Positions 1 to 14,280 of a DNA stretch of 64,000 nucleotides are shown one piece after another (within the stretch, counting starts at the first letter, position 1; each line of letters opens with the position of its first letter). Source of the DNA: Trebouxia sp. TZW2008 (lineage: Eukaryota > Chlorophyta > Trebouxiophyceae > Trebouxiales > Trebouxiaceae); NCBI GenBank assembly GCA_002118135.1, contig BDIU01000146.1:62001-126000 (forward strand), written 5' to 3'. Below the pieces are notes generated by a model that made no database searches, was not told the origin of the DNA, and worked only from the letters and a program-made list of their open reading frames with translations. The position numbers were made by a program, and so were the translations under genes.

Positions 1-110
1 CGAGTGCGTCCGAATAACTACACTTGGACCAATAGCAACCACATACTGATGCTCACACACAGCGCGAAGTGAGCAGAGTTTGCTTGCAACTCAACACTGC
101 GTGTCACAGC

Positions 111-3100
111 ATGCCGACAGACTCAGATCAAGCGTCTTCCGCCGGCAGCGATGCCGCGAGCACCATCAGCAATGATCAAGGCAAGTTCATTGCATAAGCG
201 CTGACCAGTCGAGCTCAGCGCTTCAAAGCCTATGACGCTGCAGGAGACGCCGGCCCCGTGGCACTTGGAGGAGATGACGATAGGGCAGACCTTTTGAAAG
301 ACAAAGCCTCCTTTCAGGACGCCATCTTCGGGGTGAGTACCTCGTGTTATTGCAGCCGGTGTGACAGCACGTACGAAATGCGATTGTTAGCAGTACCATT
401 GCTCTGCAGGTGCTGTTCACAATTGCCAAAGAAAAGCTTATCAACTCCTGGAAGTATGGTATGGCCGTGCTGCTGCTGGACGTGCTGCAGGTACTTTGTG
501 CAAAGCACTCTGGCTTGGTAGTCTTTGACAACAACAGCATGCTTTGTACACCAGACTGGCATATACTGCCACAAACAGCATATAAGCGAACTGTGATGTT
601 TGCAGCTTCTTGTTTTCAACCTGGAGGAAGATTTTCCATGGACCTTCAACAAGCGCAACTGGTAATGCTCCGTGCTCGCAATGTTCAGAACCTTAGCGTA
701 TGTACTATGGCTTTGAGAGACTGACCCCTATTGTGCATCGCAGGGAATATCACCTGTTTCAGGACTTTCAGTTACAGCGACTAGCCTTACGCGGGGTACA
801 TCATCTCTTTCACTATGTTTTGGGAGGCTACTAAGATTGTCCTCTTGACATCAGCGCGTATGATGCAGGGCGAGCTTGTGTACTTGATCTTCTTTTGGCT
901 GTTGACAGCAGTGGTCGTCATGTCAGCTGCTCTTTGCCTTTTTGTGGCACACAACTTCAAGACAAACAACTTTCCATACATTTGGTGGGTGTATTTCTGC
1001 TGATGTTTCAGTGCGATGTCTTGAATGCTCTGCAACCATATACAAAGTTGCACGCCACACATGCCAACAAATTAGCACAGCAGTGTCTGCTGACATCATA
1101 ATAGGTGTCGTCGTCTTTGCAGGCCAATCAAGGTACTGAGATTCACTGTCAGCATCTTCTTTGAGATGCTCTACATTTCCTCTCTGGCAATGTTCTCTGT
1201 CAGCTTTGACTGCCGTATCATCCATCAGACTACTCCATTTTGGGAGGTGGGCAGACAATTCTACTGCTTCAGCTCCTTTCGCTGGTTTTGCTCTTGCCGG
1301 TACAACTTGCAAACACTGCTTGTACACATGCTCTACATGTGCTTGCAGGCATTTCCCTCACATGCATGCTTCAAAATCCCTATCCTCGTTATTGCTATAG
1401 TCGGATCTGTGATGTTGTTCATCTCTGCGGCTATCTCCTTTTTGCAATCAGTGGCAGCAACAGAGCTGGACCCTGACAGCAAAGACTTGTTGGCAATGGC
1501 GCGTGCAAGGTACATGCATGTCACTATGTTAGAACGGATGCATCTGCATCTGATGTCAGTCTTGTCAACACGTGTTGTTACCCTACGCTTCTCATTTCAT
1601 CATGCAAACTGACGGTTGCTGGCTGCATTGCAGTCCAAGCATACAAATGTGGGTGCTGAAGACTACTGTCACCGTTCTTGGAGAGATCATCTCAGACTAC
1701 AAAAAGCTGCAAGGCATTCTGCTGTTGCTAATCAATATCAGCCTCCTGTGGATTGTTGCACGCCATGTGCCCTACTACAGCAAGCGTATCAACTGTTTCC
1801 AAGGCTCTCTGTATGCCTTGATCACCTGGCAATCCCTCATCTTGTTTGCACTTGTTTGGAATGACAGCTGGGCTAACATTGGCACATACATCATGCTCAT
1901 TGGTCAGCCATTTGCTTTGGCTGGTGGGTGTGCCTTGATATGGACAAGGCTGTTCTATGCGGAGCGTATAGCACAGCGATTCAAGGATGCAAAGGCTGCT
2001 GGCGTCCTCAGAGTTCGCCACAGATTTCGTGATGCATATGAGGTGGAAATCTGTGCCAGGTGGGTCTGCTGTGCCAAAGGCTGAAATGCACACTGTACGT
2101 CCAAACAACAATACATCAGCCCTGCATGCACAATATATGTTGGTACACAGCAATCAGTGCTGACATGTGTCAAACGCATGGGCAGGCTTCTGACCATCCA
2201 TCTGGCTGCTGTGAAGCTAGCATGCTGTTGCATGCTAAACCCAGTGGAATTGCTGCAGGTGTGCTAGAAAAAGAGACCCTGATGATGCACCAATCATGGC
2301 CTGGGTGGATGCGGCAGACATGATGTACAGCACTGGACTGGAGCAGTACTCTGAGTCTGTGTTTCTGCACATTGCCTACGCCAACTTTCTGTCAACCTAC
2401 AAAAAGGGCTCACAGGTACACATACTTGCATCTTGCCTGCTAAACTTCCAAGCTACCTCCTTTTGACTGGCACGTATGTGATGTGGACTGTTCTGGGTGG
2501 CGTGTATGCTCTTCGGCTTTCTGAGCTGGGGATCCGACTGCGTTGTTGCGCCACTCCTGTCGCTGATGGCATGCTCTCCCTGGCATGCAGACTTTGGCAA
2601 GCACACACCTTGCTCTGGCTAAAAAGAATGACCCTGGCCTCAGTGAGCGCTTCAACCTGTTTGTCAAAGAAAGAGAGCACAGTCAGGCAAGCGAGAGTGA
2701 CAACAGTGGAGAGGGAGCCAAAGATCTGGTCAGCATTGTAGAGTTCCAGGTGATGTTCAGCTTTGCACTGTTGTCACTGGTAGCGTCTGTGTAGGAGCAG
2801 TGCTGCTATTGTGCTGCTACTACTCAGATGAGCTCTGGATTCAAAAATTTGTGTTTGACACTCCCGTGTGCTGTATGGTATGGAAGCGTTGTGAGCTGAG
2901 TTCTGACTGCCCCTTCTCTTTGTCATGCAGACCAACTTGAAACAGGTTCTGGCAGCCCACAGTGAGACTTTGCGTGACATCAGAGGCTTCTGGAGGGAGC
3001 TGTGCAGCAAGAGAACCACTTTTGTTTCCCTCTCTGAGGTGCGTGCTCTCACACTACATTGCACCCTTCCAACACATCATCAGAGTTGGTCGCAGTCCGT

Positions 3101-6100
3101 GCTGAATTCTTGGGCAAAGCTGACTCCACCCATGGGCATGCAGGCTTTCACACAGATGCATCAGTCCGAAAGTCATGCAGAAGAAATCTACAAGATTGTC
3201 ATCCAGAAATACCCAAAGTCTGTCAAGATCCTGCGAGCCTATGTACGGTTTTTGAGAGAGATCAAGAATGACCCATGGAAGGCTCAGAAGTATGATCTGC
3301 AAGCCGACAACTATGAGCAGGTGGCCATTGACATCAATTGCTGCGCATCAAATCAGGCTATAAATCATGGCAAGCTTTACACTAATCCAAATGAATTAGC
3401 ATTAACTGCTTAAGGGCTGACTGCAGGCACAAATGGAAGCTGCCAAAGAAGCTGCCTTTGCAGCCAATATTGGTGTTGGTGGTGACTTGACCAATTTGTT
3501 GAGCGAGGACAACCCTGATGGTGTCGTCATGATCACTGAAGATGGCAAGATCACTTTTGTCAACAAGGTACAGACTTTTGTCATTCAAGCAAACCCACAC
3601 AATCGCATGGAATGGGGCACTGCAGCAATTACTGCCGTCAGCGTTTCCTGCATGTTTTCCATTACAGCGTTTACTATGTCACTGCAGCCTAAGCCACCAC
3701 CGCTACATCTCTCCGTTTGGCGTGACACTCGTCTGTTTGCTGCGCAGAGAATTCAAAGCATGTTTGGCTACTCTCGCCCACAGCTTGAAGGCAAGAATGT
3801 GGCTATGCTCATGCCACCACCATTCAGTATGCAGCATCACTCCTTCCTACGCAGCTACAAGCAGACTCAAAAGGCCAACCTGCTGGGCACTGGCCCGCGG
3901 GAAGTGATTGCCCTGCACAAGGAGGGCTATGTGTTCCCAGTCAAGGTCACTATTGAGAAGAGCACAGGAGCCGAGGGATACACTGGCGTTTTCTATGAGG
4001 TAGTTGTACATGCCAGAGTTGTCAAACAGTAAACACCTTGTGTGATCCTGGAAATGCAAAATGTAGTCTGCAATACGCAAGCACATTGACAGTGCGGTTG
4101 ACTGAGACGCAGTCAAACCCTCCAAAATGCATAATGCACTGGTTGTAACTTGTTACACATGATGTGCAAGGACCTCAGAGTAACACTGATCTTGAGAAGT
4201 ACAATGGTTCACTGCTTTCAGTCTGTGAGTAACAAGCGATGTTTGTTGACATCACAGGTGCAAGAGGATCCGCATGCAGGCATAGCCTGGGTCTCTGGAG
4301 AAGGTCAGCTCTATTGTGTCAGTAAAGGTTTCATGGCCTTGATGGGCTATGCCTTCCATGACATGAGGAGAAGCATCCAGACCTTAGGTAACACTACTCA
4401 TACCGTAGCTTCTTGGTCAGTGTCATCAATGTGTGTCTGAAGCGGAGCAACACACTCTTCTTCACCTTGAGGTGGCTGATGCCTGCAGGGGCCAATGATG
4501 ATTTGGAAAAGAACATGGTCATTGCAAACACCAGATGCTCTGAATTTTTTGCACAGATGAAAAAAGACAAGGAGCAAGCTTTGCTGTCACCGCCCTTTAT
4601 TTTTGAGGTATGTCTTGCTTCTGTGCGTTTGCCACACTACACACAAACATCACAACTGACGCTGCAGGGTGTCGACATTGGCATGGCCACTGCACCTTAT
4701 TTGTCTTCTTACTTCTCTACAAGGACCTGTTGATGTCTGCTGTGCTATCAGGCTCTTGTCAAGCACAAGTATGGAGCAATCCTAAACTGCAAGATCTCAA
4801 TCAAGTTCAGTGGTGCTGAAGATCTTCGCCTGCTGTCCTGCACTTTCAAACTTGCTGGTGAACATACAAACATGGGACTCATGACAGCAGGTGAGATTCC
4901 TGCTAAGCATGACCACGATCTGATCTCAGCAATAAGATCCAGACCACAGCTGTGACACTAACACATGCTATGTCTGCAGATGTCAATGGCAAGATCTTGT
5001 ATGCAAACACTGTCCTAGAAATAGCCCTCAAATATGCTCATGGTAAGAGAATGGTGTTGTAAAGCAGAAACCACAATCACTCGAGCCACCCTCTTTCAGA
5101 CTGGCATGTTGGTTTTTGTCAATTTGGAAAGATGTCTGGATGGCTGCTAAAATTACAATCGTTGCAGGAACACTGGCCAGCCAGCACAACTTGTCAGAGC
5201 TGCTGCCCACACCTTACACCAACATGCACCAGAAGTGGATGCAAGCTGCTTTGAAAGCCAGGTATGTCTGCATGCCTCTGGACTTTGCATCTACATACGC
5301 ATCAATCAGCACACCCAGCTGAGCTCAGCTACTTCATTGTCGCCCCACAAGCTATCCAAGCTTGGCCATTGCTAAAGCAGTTGTGCTGCAGGACCCTGCC
5401 TACTGCACCAACATCCTGCCGTAACGGCAAAGCAGTGGTCTTCAGTGGTCACAAAGGCAGGGAAATTCCAATGCGGCTCACAGTCACCCTCGGGGAGCTC
5501 ATGGGTCATCGCGTCTGGAATGCTGCTACAGAAGTCCTTGAAGTGCCAATTGGAGTGTCTGGCGGAGGATTTGGCCCACTGCGCATACCTGTGAGTCTGC
5601 CTCTGTTTCGCTGTGTGTGGCCCTGTGCTGTCTTGTTCTGTACTGAATGGGCTGTGCTGTGACAAGCCCTGCCGTGCCTTGGTGAGCACATGTCTTTGGT
5701 TGCTGCTGTGCTGCCGTATCAGACCTTGCTGTTGTGTTCAGCTTGCTTTCCTGTCACTGAACAGTACTGTGCCAGTAGCACTGCAGCATGTTTTGCCGTG
5801 AACCCTCAGATACTGAATTTGGGCTGATCCAACTGCAGAACATTCTAGCAAAAACAAAGAGGTTGCGCATGATCGTGCGGGAAGATGGCATCATCATTGG
5901 CACTTCTGCTGACCCCGCTTGGGCCATGCAAGCAATGGGCGTAGACCCAGCTAAGATCATTCATCACAACCTAGCCCAGTATGTGGATGTGTTTGCTGAT
6001 ATTGGCAAGGCACCTGCCAGCGGGCGTCTGACCCCAACACTTGTGACAGGTATGCACTGGAACTAGATCGCGTGTGACGGCTCCTTTACCACAAAACTTT

Positions 6101-9100
6101 GCATTTCCCTCTTCAAGCTGCATGCATTGCATTGATGGCATCTGCACAAGCGCACTGCACCAGCACAAGCTATGTGATTTTCCCAGCTCACTGCTGTCTT
6201 GAAACAGGTTCAGCTTTTCCTGCCTCAGCAATTATTATTCTGTCACTGCTAACAGTGCAATAGCACTTTAAACAATTACAACAGTGCTAATTGTGACTGT
6301 TACTGCTTGAGCAGAGACATGATGCTTGATTGCTTGGTTGCAGATCAAGGTCAGGTGGGAGCAGGCCTAGTCAAAGCCATCAGCGGCTTGATGCAAAAGC
6401 TGCAGACCCACAACAGTGTCACAGCTAACACACCACATGGTCCCACTTCATGGTCTGCTTTGTGGGCCTTCCCAGCTCCTCCAGGAGGCAAGGCGGCAAA
6501 TTTGCCCATCTTGATGGAGCTTCCTGACATCACTGAGGAGGAGATTGATGTTGAGGAGGCTTGTGATGCTGGCCTTGTGGACCGTGAGGACTTGGTGGAT
6601 CTCAAAGGTAGCGGAAGCATTGTGCTGTTGCACGGGAGGTCATGCTGATTTTACGGCGATGGTTAGAGTGGGAGTGCTGCATGTCAGCTGACTTGAGACA
6701 CTGCTTAGCCACATACATCTTTAGTGTGAACTCATGCTGTTACATGGGAGATGTTGATGTTGCATGGCTTCTGCAAAACTGGTACAATGTAAATGCTAGC
6801 TCTGCAAGCATGCGTCACAGACAGCATGTCTGCACAGAGGTGACACACAGCCTGCATGCATACAAACTGCTTTGAGGTCAAGTGCTTTGTGCCTTGCAGC
6901 CAACATTGAGTACACTACCTACGCCATTGACATCTGGCGCACTGACATCCTGGACGCCGTCATGGAAGTGGATGGAAACTGCAACATCAAGCAAGCCAAC
7001 AAAGAAGCCTGCACAATGTTTGGATACCCGGTCTCTGGCATGAAAACCCTCAACCTGTCTCGCATCTTCCAACTGGCAGGTAAGAACTTTGCTGCCTCTT
7101 ATGCTTTGACCAGTTCATTCTATTTGATGCACCTCTGCTGCACCACCAGACAGTGGTTTTGGCAGCAATGCCTTGCTGAGCTGCTGCTGCGTGGATGTTC
7201 CATACCTGATGAAGCATGTCGCTGCTTTGCACATTATTGCTGCTTGCCCTTGCACAAATTCAACAGAATTATGCAATGCAGTCTTTGCTGGTGGATTTGC
7301 ATGCACGTTCTTTCAGTTCTGTTATACTGCCATGAGCGGTGCTTGGAGACTCCACACCAAATGCTTGCACATGCTGTGCAAAAGGCTGGACACTCAATGC
7401 TGCATGCTTTGTTGCAGACATTGTGCCAAAGGCTGGTGAGCATGCTGGAAAGCTGCGTGTAGAGGACTTCCTTGAGATCAAGAAGACTCAGCTCAAAGGT
7501 GCCAAGGCAGAAGCTGTGACTGACAGGAAGAAGGTCAAAGCGCGCCACTGTGACGGGTCCACCCTGCAGTGCTCAGTCCAAGGCATGGACAAGCATGGAG
7601 ATGGCCTGAGGTGAGCAAGACACGTTCTGTCATTGCTGCACCAATTTTCCTGCATGTCTCCATTGAATCATAACTTGATTTGGCTTCTGTGCCTTGCAAA
7701 AAGATTTACATGTCAAAAACCCCTAAACTCCTGCTTAGTGGCCTGCCTTACTCCTGAGACTGTCACAATCTGAAATGGTTCACATGGTAAAGTTACAGAC
7801 CAGGTACCTTCGCTTGCAGGTACCTTTTGCGGGTCACTGCAGCCGTATCAGAGTCCACTGGCAATCTGGACCGCATCATGGCCAATGCAGTGTCAGTGAA
7901 GCCTGTTGGTGGACTTTGCCGCCAAAGTAGTAAAAGGCCTGGGGCCGCTGCAGGTAGCCTATCTTGTTTGCCATGACCTGCTGTCCCCAGGCCTTGCATT
8001 TGACTGCTTGACTCTGACAGCTTGTTTGATAATGCTTTGTGCTATCTCACTGCCGTCTATGCATCACTGCACTGCAGCCTTACTACAGCATGTAGGTCCT
8101 GTAATCCAAAGTCAAGATTGATCTGTCATGTGATCCGAGTAATTGCTTGCTGTGCAGAATCAGATGATGAGGACATTGAGGTGGCTGCAGAAGATGCACC
8201 AGCAGCTGAAGATGCTGCTGAAGCAGCTCCTGTGGTACAGGGTATGCCAGACTAAGTGTCCTTCACATGGCCTTTTCACCGTACATGTTGCTTCTCTGCA
8301 TGTGAAGCCAGTCTCTTGCTGCTGATTTTGCCCTTTGGTGCATATGCCTTTGCTGCATTCAATGAGGTGGCAGGCTACCAATCAGATGTGCTATGTCAAA
8401 AAAGCTGCATGATCATGCAGAAGAAGAAGATGAGGAGGTCAGAGGCGGTGCAAAGGCTGACCAGGCATCAGTTGCTGACTCTACTGCTTCTGGCAACAAG
8501 GCGGTGAGCACCAACTTAGCATTGCCACGCAAGCTGATGTTTGTGTGGCACAAGTGTGCATACTGACTATGATCAACATGCTATTAGTCACGCGCCTCTG
8601 TTTTCAGCACATATGCACCCCTGATGTCCTCCCTGCTACATTAGGTAAACAGAAGCTGCCACAAAACAAATTTGTCTGAGCACCATGAATGCTGACTGTA
8701 GATGGATGACAAGCGGCATGAGGAGTTTGCCAGGGCAAAGCAGTTCAGAAAGCTGAACAAGCTTCTCAACACTCCTGCTGCCAAGCGTCCTATCACACAG
8801 TTCAAGAACTTTTCCTTAATGGTGCTGGCAGTCCTGGTCGTTGTGCAAGTTGCCAGCTTTGTGGTAGACCGCGTCCTGCTGAAGCAGCTGACATCGTGAG
8901 TAGCATCCAGTTCTCTTCTTCTTATTCATTCTCAGCTATGGTCCTCTTCCTTACATGCAACTTGTCTATTGTGTAGAAACATGCAGCATGTTTCTATGCG
9001 CATGCGCATGTATGAACACACAAGTGAGGACAATCAGGTTCCAGCGTGAATTGTCTTTTGTCTATACTGACACAGCTAAACACAGCTGAAGCGCATGTGT

Positions 9101-12100
9101 CACTGCTGGCAGTGCATGCTTGCTGAAGTATTCAGTGTTGTGTTTGCAGGATTGTCAACACTGGATTTCAGACCATCACTGCCACCACCTTTGCTGTGCA
9201 AGTCAACTACGCTTGCACTGTTCTGTGGGCCACTCTAGATGCTAGTGCCCCAGCAGCGTGGAACACCTATGGTCCAGAAATCCGTCTGCTGATTGAAGGG
9301 CAGTTCACAACACTTTTGCTAGATGGGGTGAGTGCCTCTCGAGCCCCGCTGCTGCATCAATTGAGCATGTTGCCTCTGCACAAGGTGACAACAATGTAAG
9401 TGCTCAGACCTGCGCCTGTTCTGCAGGTTACTTCTTTGAATGCCATTCTCACAAGCGCCTTCCTAAATCCAGTCACTAGTCAGGTTCTGAACTTCTTTGT
9501 GCCTGGCACGGTAAGCTTCCAAGTTGATGCTACCATATGGTGCATGAGAAATGACAACTACTGTCATTCTTGCACCAGCCCTCAACATACAAGTCTACTG
9601 AGTGGCATTCAGCTTGCTTGGCATGTTGACCTTGCTTTCAGCAATGGTGGCCTGCAGGACACTGACTACAATGAGACAAGGTACTACGATGTGCTCCCCA
9701 CCCCTTTCTACAAGACAGAAAGGTCTGCTCTTGAGAAGACACAAGCCATGTAAGCAACTCCTACGCACTGTCACTGTGCTTGCAGCTGAGCTGCCAGCTT
9801 CAGCCTTAAAATTTGCTCAGCTGCTGAGCACCCTTTTTGAGAAGCTTTCACCGTTGTGCAGTTTTGTGCGGGCAGCTTACCAAGTGGCGCAGTTGCCAGC
9901 AGCACACAAATACAATCTGAGCTACTGGGAGCCATACAGGTCAGTCATCAGCAGGCAGAACCCTTTCTTGGACAGTTTTGATGTTGACAAAAAGTTACAA
10001 TACATCATGTGTTGTGTTTGCACAGGTTCATAGATGAGAACACCATTCCTGTTTTCCTTCCAGCCATTGTCGAGTTTGTGACAATGGTCTTAAATCACGC
10101 TTCAGACTCCTTCAAGCTTAGCAAGCAGGTAAAACAGCTGCTGCTCAGTCTGCGCACCCATTGCCCAAATGCTCGTAAGCTAAGACCCTGCGGCTTTTGT
10201 CAAAAGCTTGGGTCTTGTGATATTATCTTAGATGATGCCATAGACTTTCACTTATGCTGCTGCAGTTGGTTTTGGTGCTACTGTTTGTATATGGCGTGGG
10301 CATCATGACTGTTTTGACAGTTGTGATGATGTATCTGGTCAGGCGGGCTGCAAAGTCACGCCTGCGTCTCTTCTCCATCTTCACTGCCCTGCCTCGGCCC
10401 ACAGTCATGGCATTGGCCAATCGCAGCATCGCAGTCTCAGGTGAGTGCAGGAATCACATGCATACATTGAGCTTTGCTGAGGCTGGACCGTGTCATCAGC
10501 GATGCCAACAGCAGCAATCTGTCATGCAGGCGCAGCCGACGAAGAAGATGAGGAGGCGTGGCAGCAGGTACGGTATAGACATGCTGCTGCTAAGGGCAAC
10601 TTATACACTGTTTCATGCCACAGCAGAGCATTATTTTCTGAGGCTTTGTGCTTGTTGACAGGGCAACACTGATGACAGTAACAAGACACAAGTCACTCCA
10701 GTTGAGCTGCCCAGCAGTCTTGCATCCGGCAAAGAGCAGGTGCCAGCAGGCCTAGCATCCAAGCCTGTCAACTACAATCTCAGCAACAAGCGCCAGTTGG
10801 TGAGTTTCAGGCCTTTGCTGTGTCACGCTGTGTCATTGGACATGTGGCATTGCAGTCAACAAGCTTGCCTTGCACTGACTGAGTCAGCAAGCGTGGTTGT
10901 GCAGGAAGGCATGGGCTATGGCATGTATGCACTGGTGCTACCTTTTCTGGTGTGGATGATTGTGCTGGTGGTAAGCATGCAAAAGTGCTCTGAACTGCTG
11001 TTGAGCCCAATGTACTCCATGCTTGCTGCAAGTGAAACAATACTGAGCTGAGTCAGACTTTCTGTGTCATGAACAGGCTGTCTATGCTGACGCATATGTG
11101 GCGGCAAAGAACACCCTAGCACCAGCTACCAGTGCCATTGTCATGAACGAGCTCAACCTGTAAGTCTTCTTCTTTCTGTTCAGCCTGCAACATGCCATTT
11201 GCCTGGTCCCAGTCACCGTAGTTGCTACGCCTGAGGCTCTTCGCTGAAATCGCCCAACATGCTGTTGTATTGCTTGCCCATTTGACTGTCCTGAGCCTGT
11301 GCTGTCTTCAGGTACAACCTACGCACAGCGCTTGCTGCCCAGAGACTTGTGCTGCAGCAAGGGACAGCAGCCAAAGCAGCTCAGCGTGTACAGTGAGTGC
11401 CCCTTTTCACTTTACTTCTCATTTCTGCTCACTGCTGTGGCTTCTGCACAAGCCAAAAGTAGACTGCTGCAGCTTGCGTTGCACACGCATGAATCTCACA
11501 CTAGCAGGTAGAGCTCGGATCCTGTATTGTTCTACACAAGTCTGTTCTATTGGTTGCAGGCTGGTCACAAATGCTGAGCAGCTGACAGGGACACTGCAAG
11601 CCATCCTGTTTGGCAATGCAGCTGCTGGTCTCAAGGCTGGCATTCTTGATGATGCTTACGCCCGTCATCTGCTGCTGGACCCAGTTTGCTTGCGCATCAA
11701 TGCAGCCGACTGCAGAGCTACGACAGACCCCTATTACGCTGTAAGTATGCAACAAAGAACTGCTGATCTCACAGGCAAAATCCTCAGTATAGGCATAAAC
11801 ATTGTTGTTGCTGGCAGTGACTGATACAGCCTGGATCATGCAGGCAATGAATCAGGGACTGGAGGCTGCTATCAATAATTATGCATCCAATGCCCTTTCT
11901 CTTGCTGCCGAGCCAGCGTCTCGCTTGGGCATCAACAACACTTACCTTGACTTCATAGCGCTCACAAGCCCTTATGATGTCCTGGATGGTATCACTCGAT
12001 TGGCTGACTACTCTATTGGGAAGGTGTGTTATGCTCTCAGCTTGTGCTTCTGCTGACACAGCTTCTCTTTGCTGCAAGACAATTTCTGTGTCTGCACATT

Positions 12101-13108
12101 GAACTCACCCTGCCTTACATCTGCCGTGCAGGTAGAGGCTAGCAACAACAAACTTCAGACAATTCAGGTAAGATCTTGCAGAGATCAAACACCACATCTC
12201 TGCAACTAACGCTCTGTCAAGTTTTTTGCGCAAGGTGTCCAGCCTGACTGCTTTTGCAGGTGATAGTCTTGATTGTGCTGTTGGCCCTGTTGCCGCTGTA
12301 CTACTGGTACATGCTGACACCTTATTACAAGAGGCTTGGCAAGGAGTCAAGGCGGGTTGCAGAGCTGCTATCTCAGCTGCCCAAGTCTATTGATGTGCAA
12401 GGTACATCTGCTTCCATATACATCCACATCAACAGTGTCTTGAATGTTGCTGCAAGGGCCACTTCCTTCTGTCTGTCGTATCAGTGCTGGCTCCAACACC
12501 TGCATTTCTTGCTGCACAGGCAGAGCATCTCTGCACCAACAGCTGCTTAGACTGTTTACTTGTGTGCAGGCATGGTGGCAGAAGCCATGGCAGTGGAGTT
12601 GCCTTCAAGCAAATCTGCACCTGTAGTGCCCAAGCCCAAGGTGAGGCGCAGCTTCTGGCCATTCGGACGCAACAAATCAGCATACAAAGCCTTGAAAGAT
12701 GTTGATGCTCCAGTCAAGCGCAAAGACCCTCAGGACACCCAAGCGGAGGATGACGCAGATGACGGTCCTCTTCTGAAAGCTGGTTCCCCTACTGCTGCCA
12801 AGTATGCAGAGAAGCTCAGCCGTAAGAATGCAACTGAGGATGAAGAGCCATTTGTTCCCCGCCCCAACTCCCGTATCAAATTCAAGCTTCCAGAGAAAAC
12901 ACCATCTGAAGACTCAGCTCCTGAGCTCATTCCAACTTCTACAGCTCAGGATCCAGAGCAGCCTTCTGAGATTGTTAGTGGTGGAAACGAAGAAGTCAGT
13001 GCAGCTGACCCAATTGCAACACCTGAGAATGCACCCCTCATCCCCGCAATAACAACCACTTTTGCAAATGACACAGCTGCAGCAGATGAGCTCAAGACTC
13101 TGATCTGA
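111..13108 (+). CDS. TmcB-like multi-membrane PAS-domain sensor protein, ~44 exons
   Basis: Exons joined by phase give about 2,200 aa. The N-terminal half (exons 214-332, 410-490, 606-661, 744-984, 1123-1246, 1349-1509, 1634-2059) is a multi-helix membrane block with family hallmarks such as SWKYG, FKTNNFPYIWP and RDAYEVEICAR. Exons 2259-3320 form a soluble repeat region. PAS-like folds follow: 3427-3999 (NPDGVVMITEDGKITFVN), 4258-5260, 5391-6049 and 6900-7079 (DAVMEVDGNCNIKQANKEA). After acidic exons (8158-8504) comes a second membrane block (8702-8897, 10266-10440, 10905-10971, 12260-12401) and a hydrophilic tail ending in TGA at 13106. Related chlorophyte proteins are annotated tiny macrocysts protein B-like; a sensory role at a membrane is inferred. 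The start ATG at 111 is followed by a doubtful 33-nt GC-AG intron (181-213). Exon 744-984 is one base out of frame. No cyclase or kinase domain is seen. Confidence 0.85.
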
Positions 13109-14280
13109 TGTGATATTGACGTCGTGCAGCATCTTGTCCATGCTGTGACAGATCAAATAGTCTGTTAGAGCTGGTGCTCAATCACTGCAACATTTGGCCC
13201 CAACAACATGCATACACTAGTGCAGTAGTTCAAATATTTGACAGATGTTACTGAATTCCTTGATTCTGTGAACGTGGCAGCTATGTTTGGGAGTATGGAC
13301 GGCCTGACAACCATTCACAAGAGTGCATGGCACTGCTGAAACTGGGCAAGCTGCTTGCACACTTGCTGTCAAAATTGGCTTTGCGGATGCCACATGGCAG
13401 CCACGAGTAGCAATTATCCGTTGACATGAGTCATTATGTCAACCAGTACGAGATCAGTGACTACGCAAAGTTCGATCGAGTTCGTGTTGCCGGCTGTCTG
13501 CCGTAGCTGCCGAGCATCGAAGCAACTCTGCACTGATCGTGGTCGCAAAAGGTACTACGCGAACTCCCGCGCTGGCCTTTCGCAGAGCTCAAGCAGCACG
13601 ATCTGCCCCAGCGAGGTCCTGGACGCGTCTACGTCGCAGATATTCTGGCAGTCTCTGCAGTGGTCTTCATCAAATTGACATTTCCTTGACGGACTGCTGA
13701 AGCACAATCTGTTGCTGCTGGACACGGGTCCGTCGAGCGTACTTGTCTTGGAGATCAACTGCTCAGCCAGGTACAAGCCTTGCGAACAAAATTGTATCCC
13801 TTGCTCTGTTACAGACTGCTCTTGACAGCGCTCAAAGTGATGCTGCCTCGGAGAGTCGTGTGCACGTCCGGTATTGTTTTGCCGCTTGGGCGCAAGCCAC
13901 TCAAAATGCTGTGACAACTGTGCAGGCTGACTGCATAATGTCAGTCTGCCTAGCAGACTGACACACTAAGTGGCCAAGCAAAGCTCATTCAAGGGCCGCG
14001 CATCTGCAACAGACAGCGGTACCATTGACATCAGGTATGCAACACTCTTGCCAACCTTGTGCTAGCAGGTTGCTGTCTGCTGTGCATTTAGGTCTTTTGC
14101 GCTGTCACAGTGTTTGCATTTGCTCCTCTGCAATTGCTGTGAACTTTCTGCAATGCAAAATTAGACCTCACTGGTGTATGTATATTGCAGGCTCCGCATT
14201 TGCACAAGCAGCTGTGATCGGACTTGAGGTGTGACCTCAAGTGCACAGCTGACACAACAGCAGCTGACAGCACAGACCGC
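13109..14280. other. Intergenic, with unresolved exon-like stretches
   Basis: The 3' flank of the PAS gene runs to about 13420 with nothing recognisable. From 13424 an ATG opens a short reading frame that stops after about 26 codons. Open stretches near 13690-13770 (LLLLDTGPSSVLVLEIN on the plus strand) and 14175-14233 (ending GLEV and TGA) look like exons but could not be joined in a consistent phase. They may be a small gene, an upstream exon of the mannosyltransferase, or chance. Confidence 0.3.
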
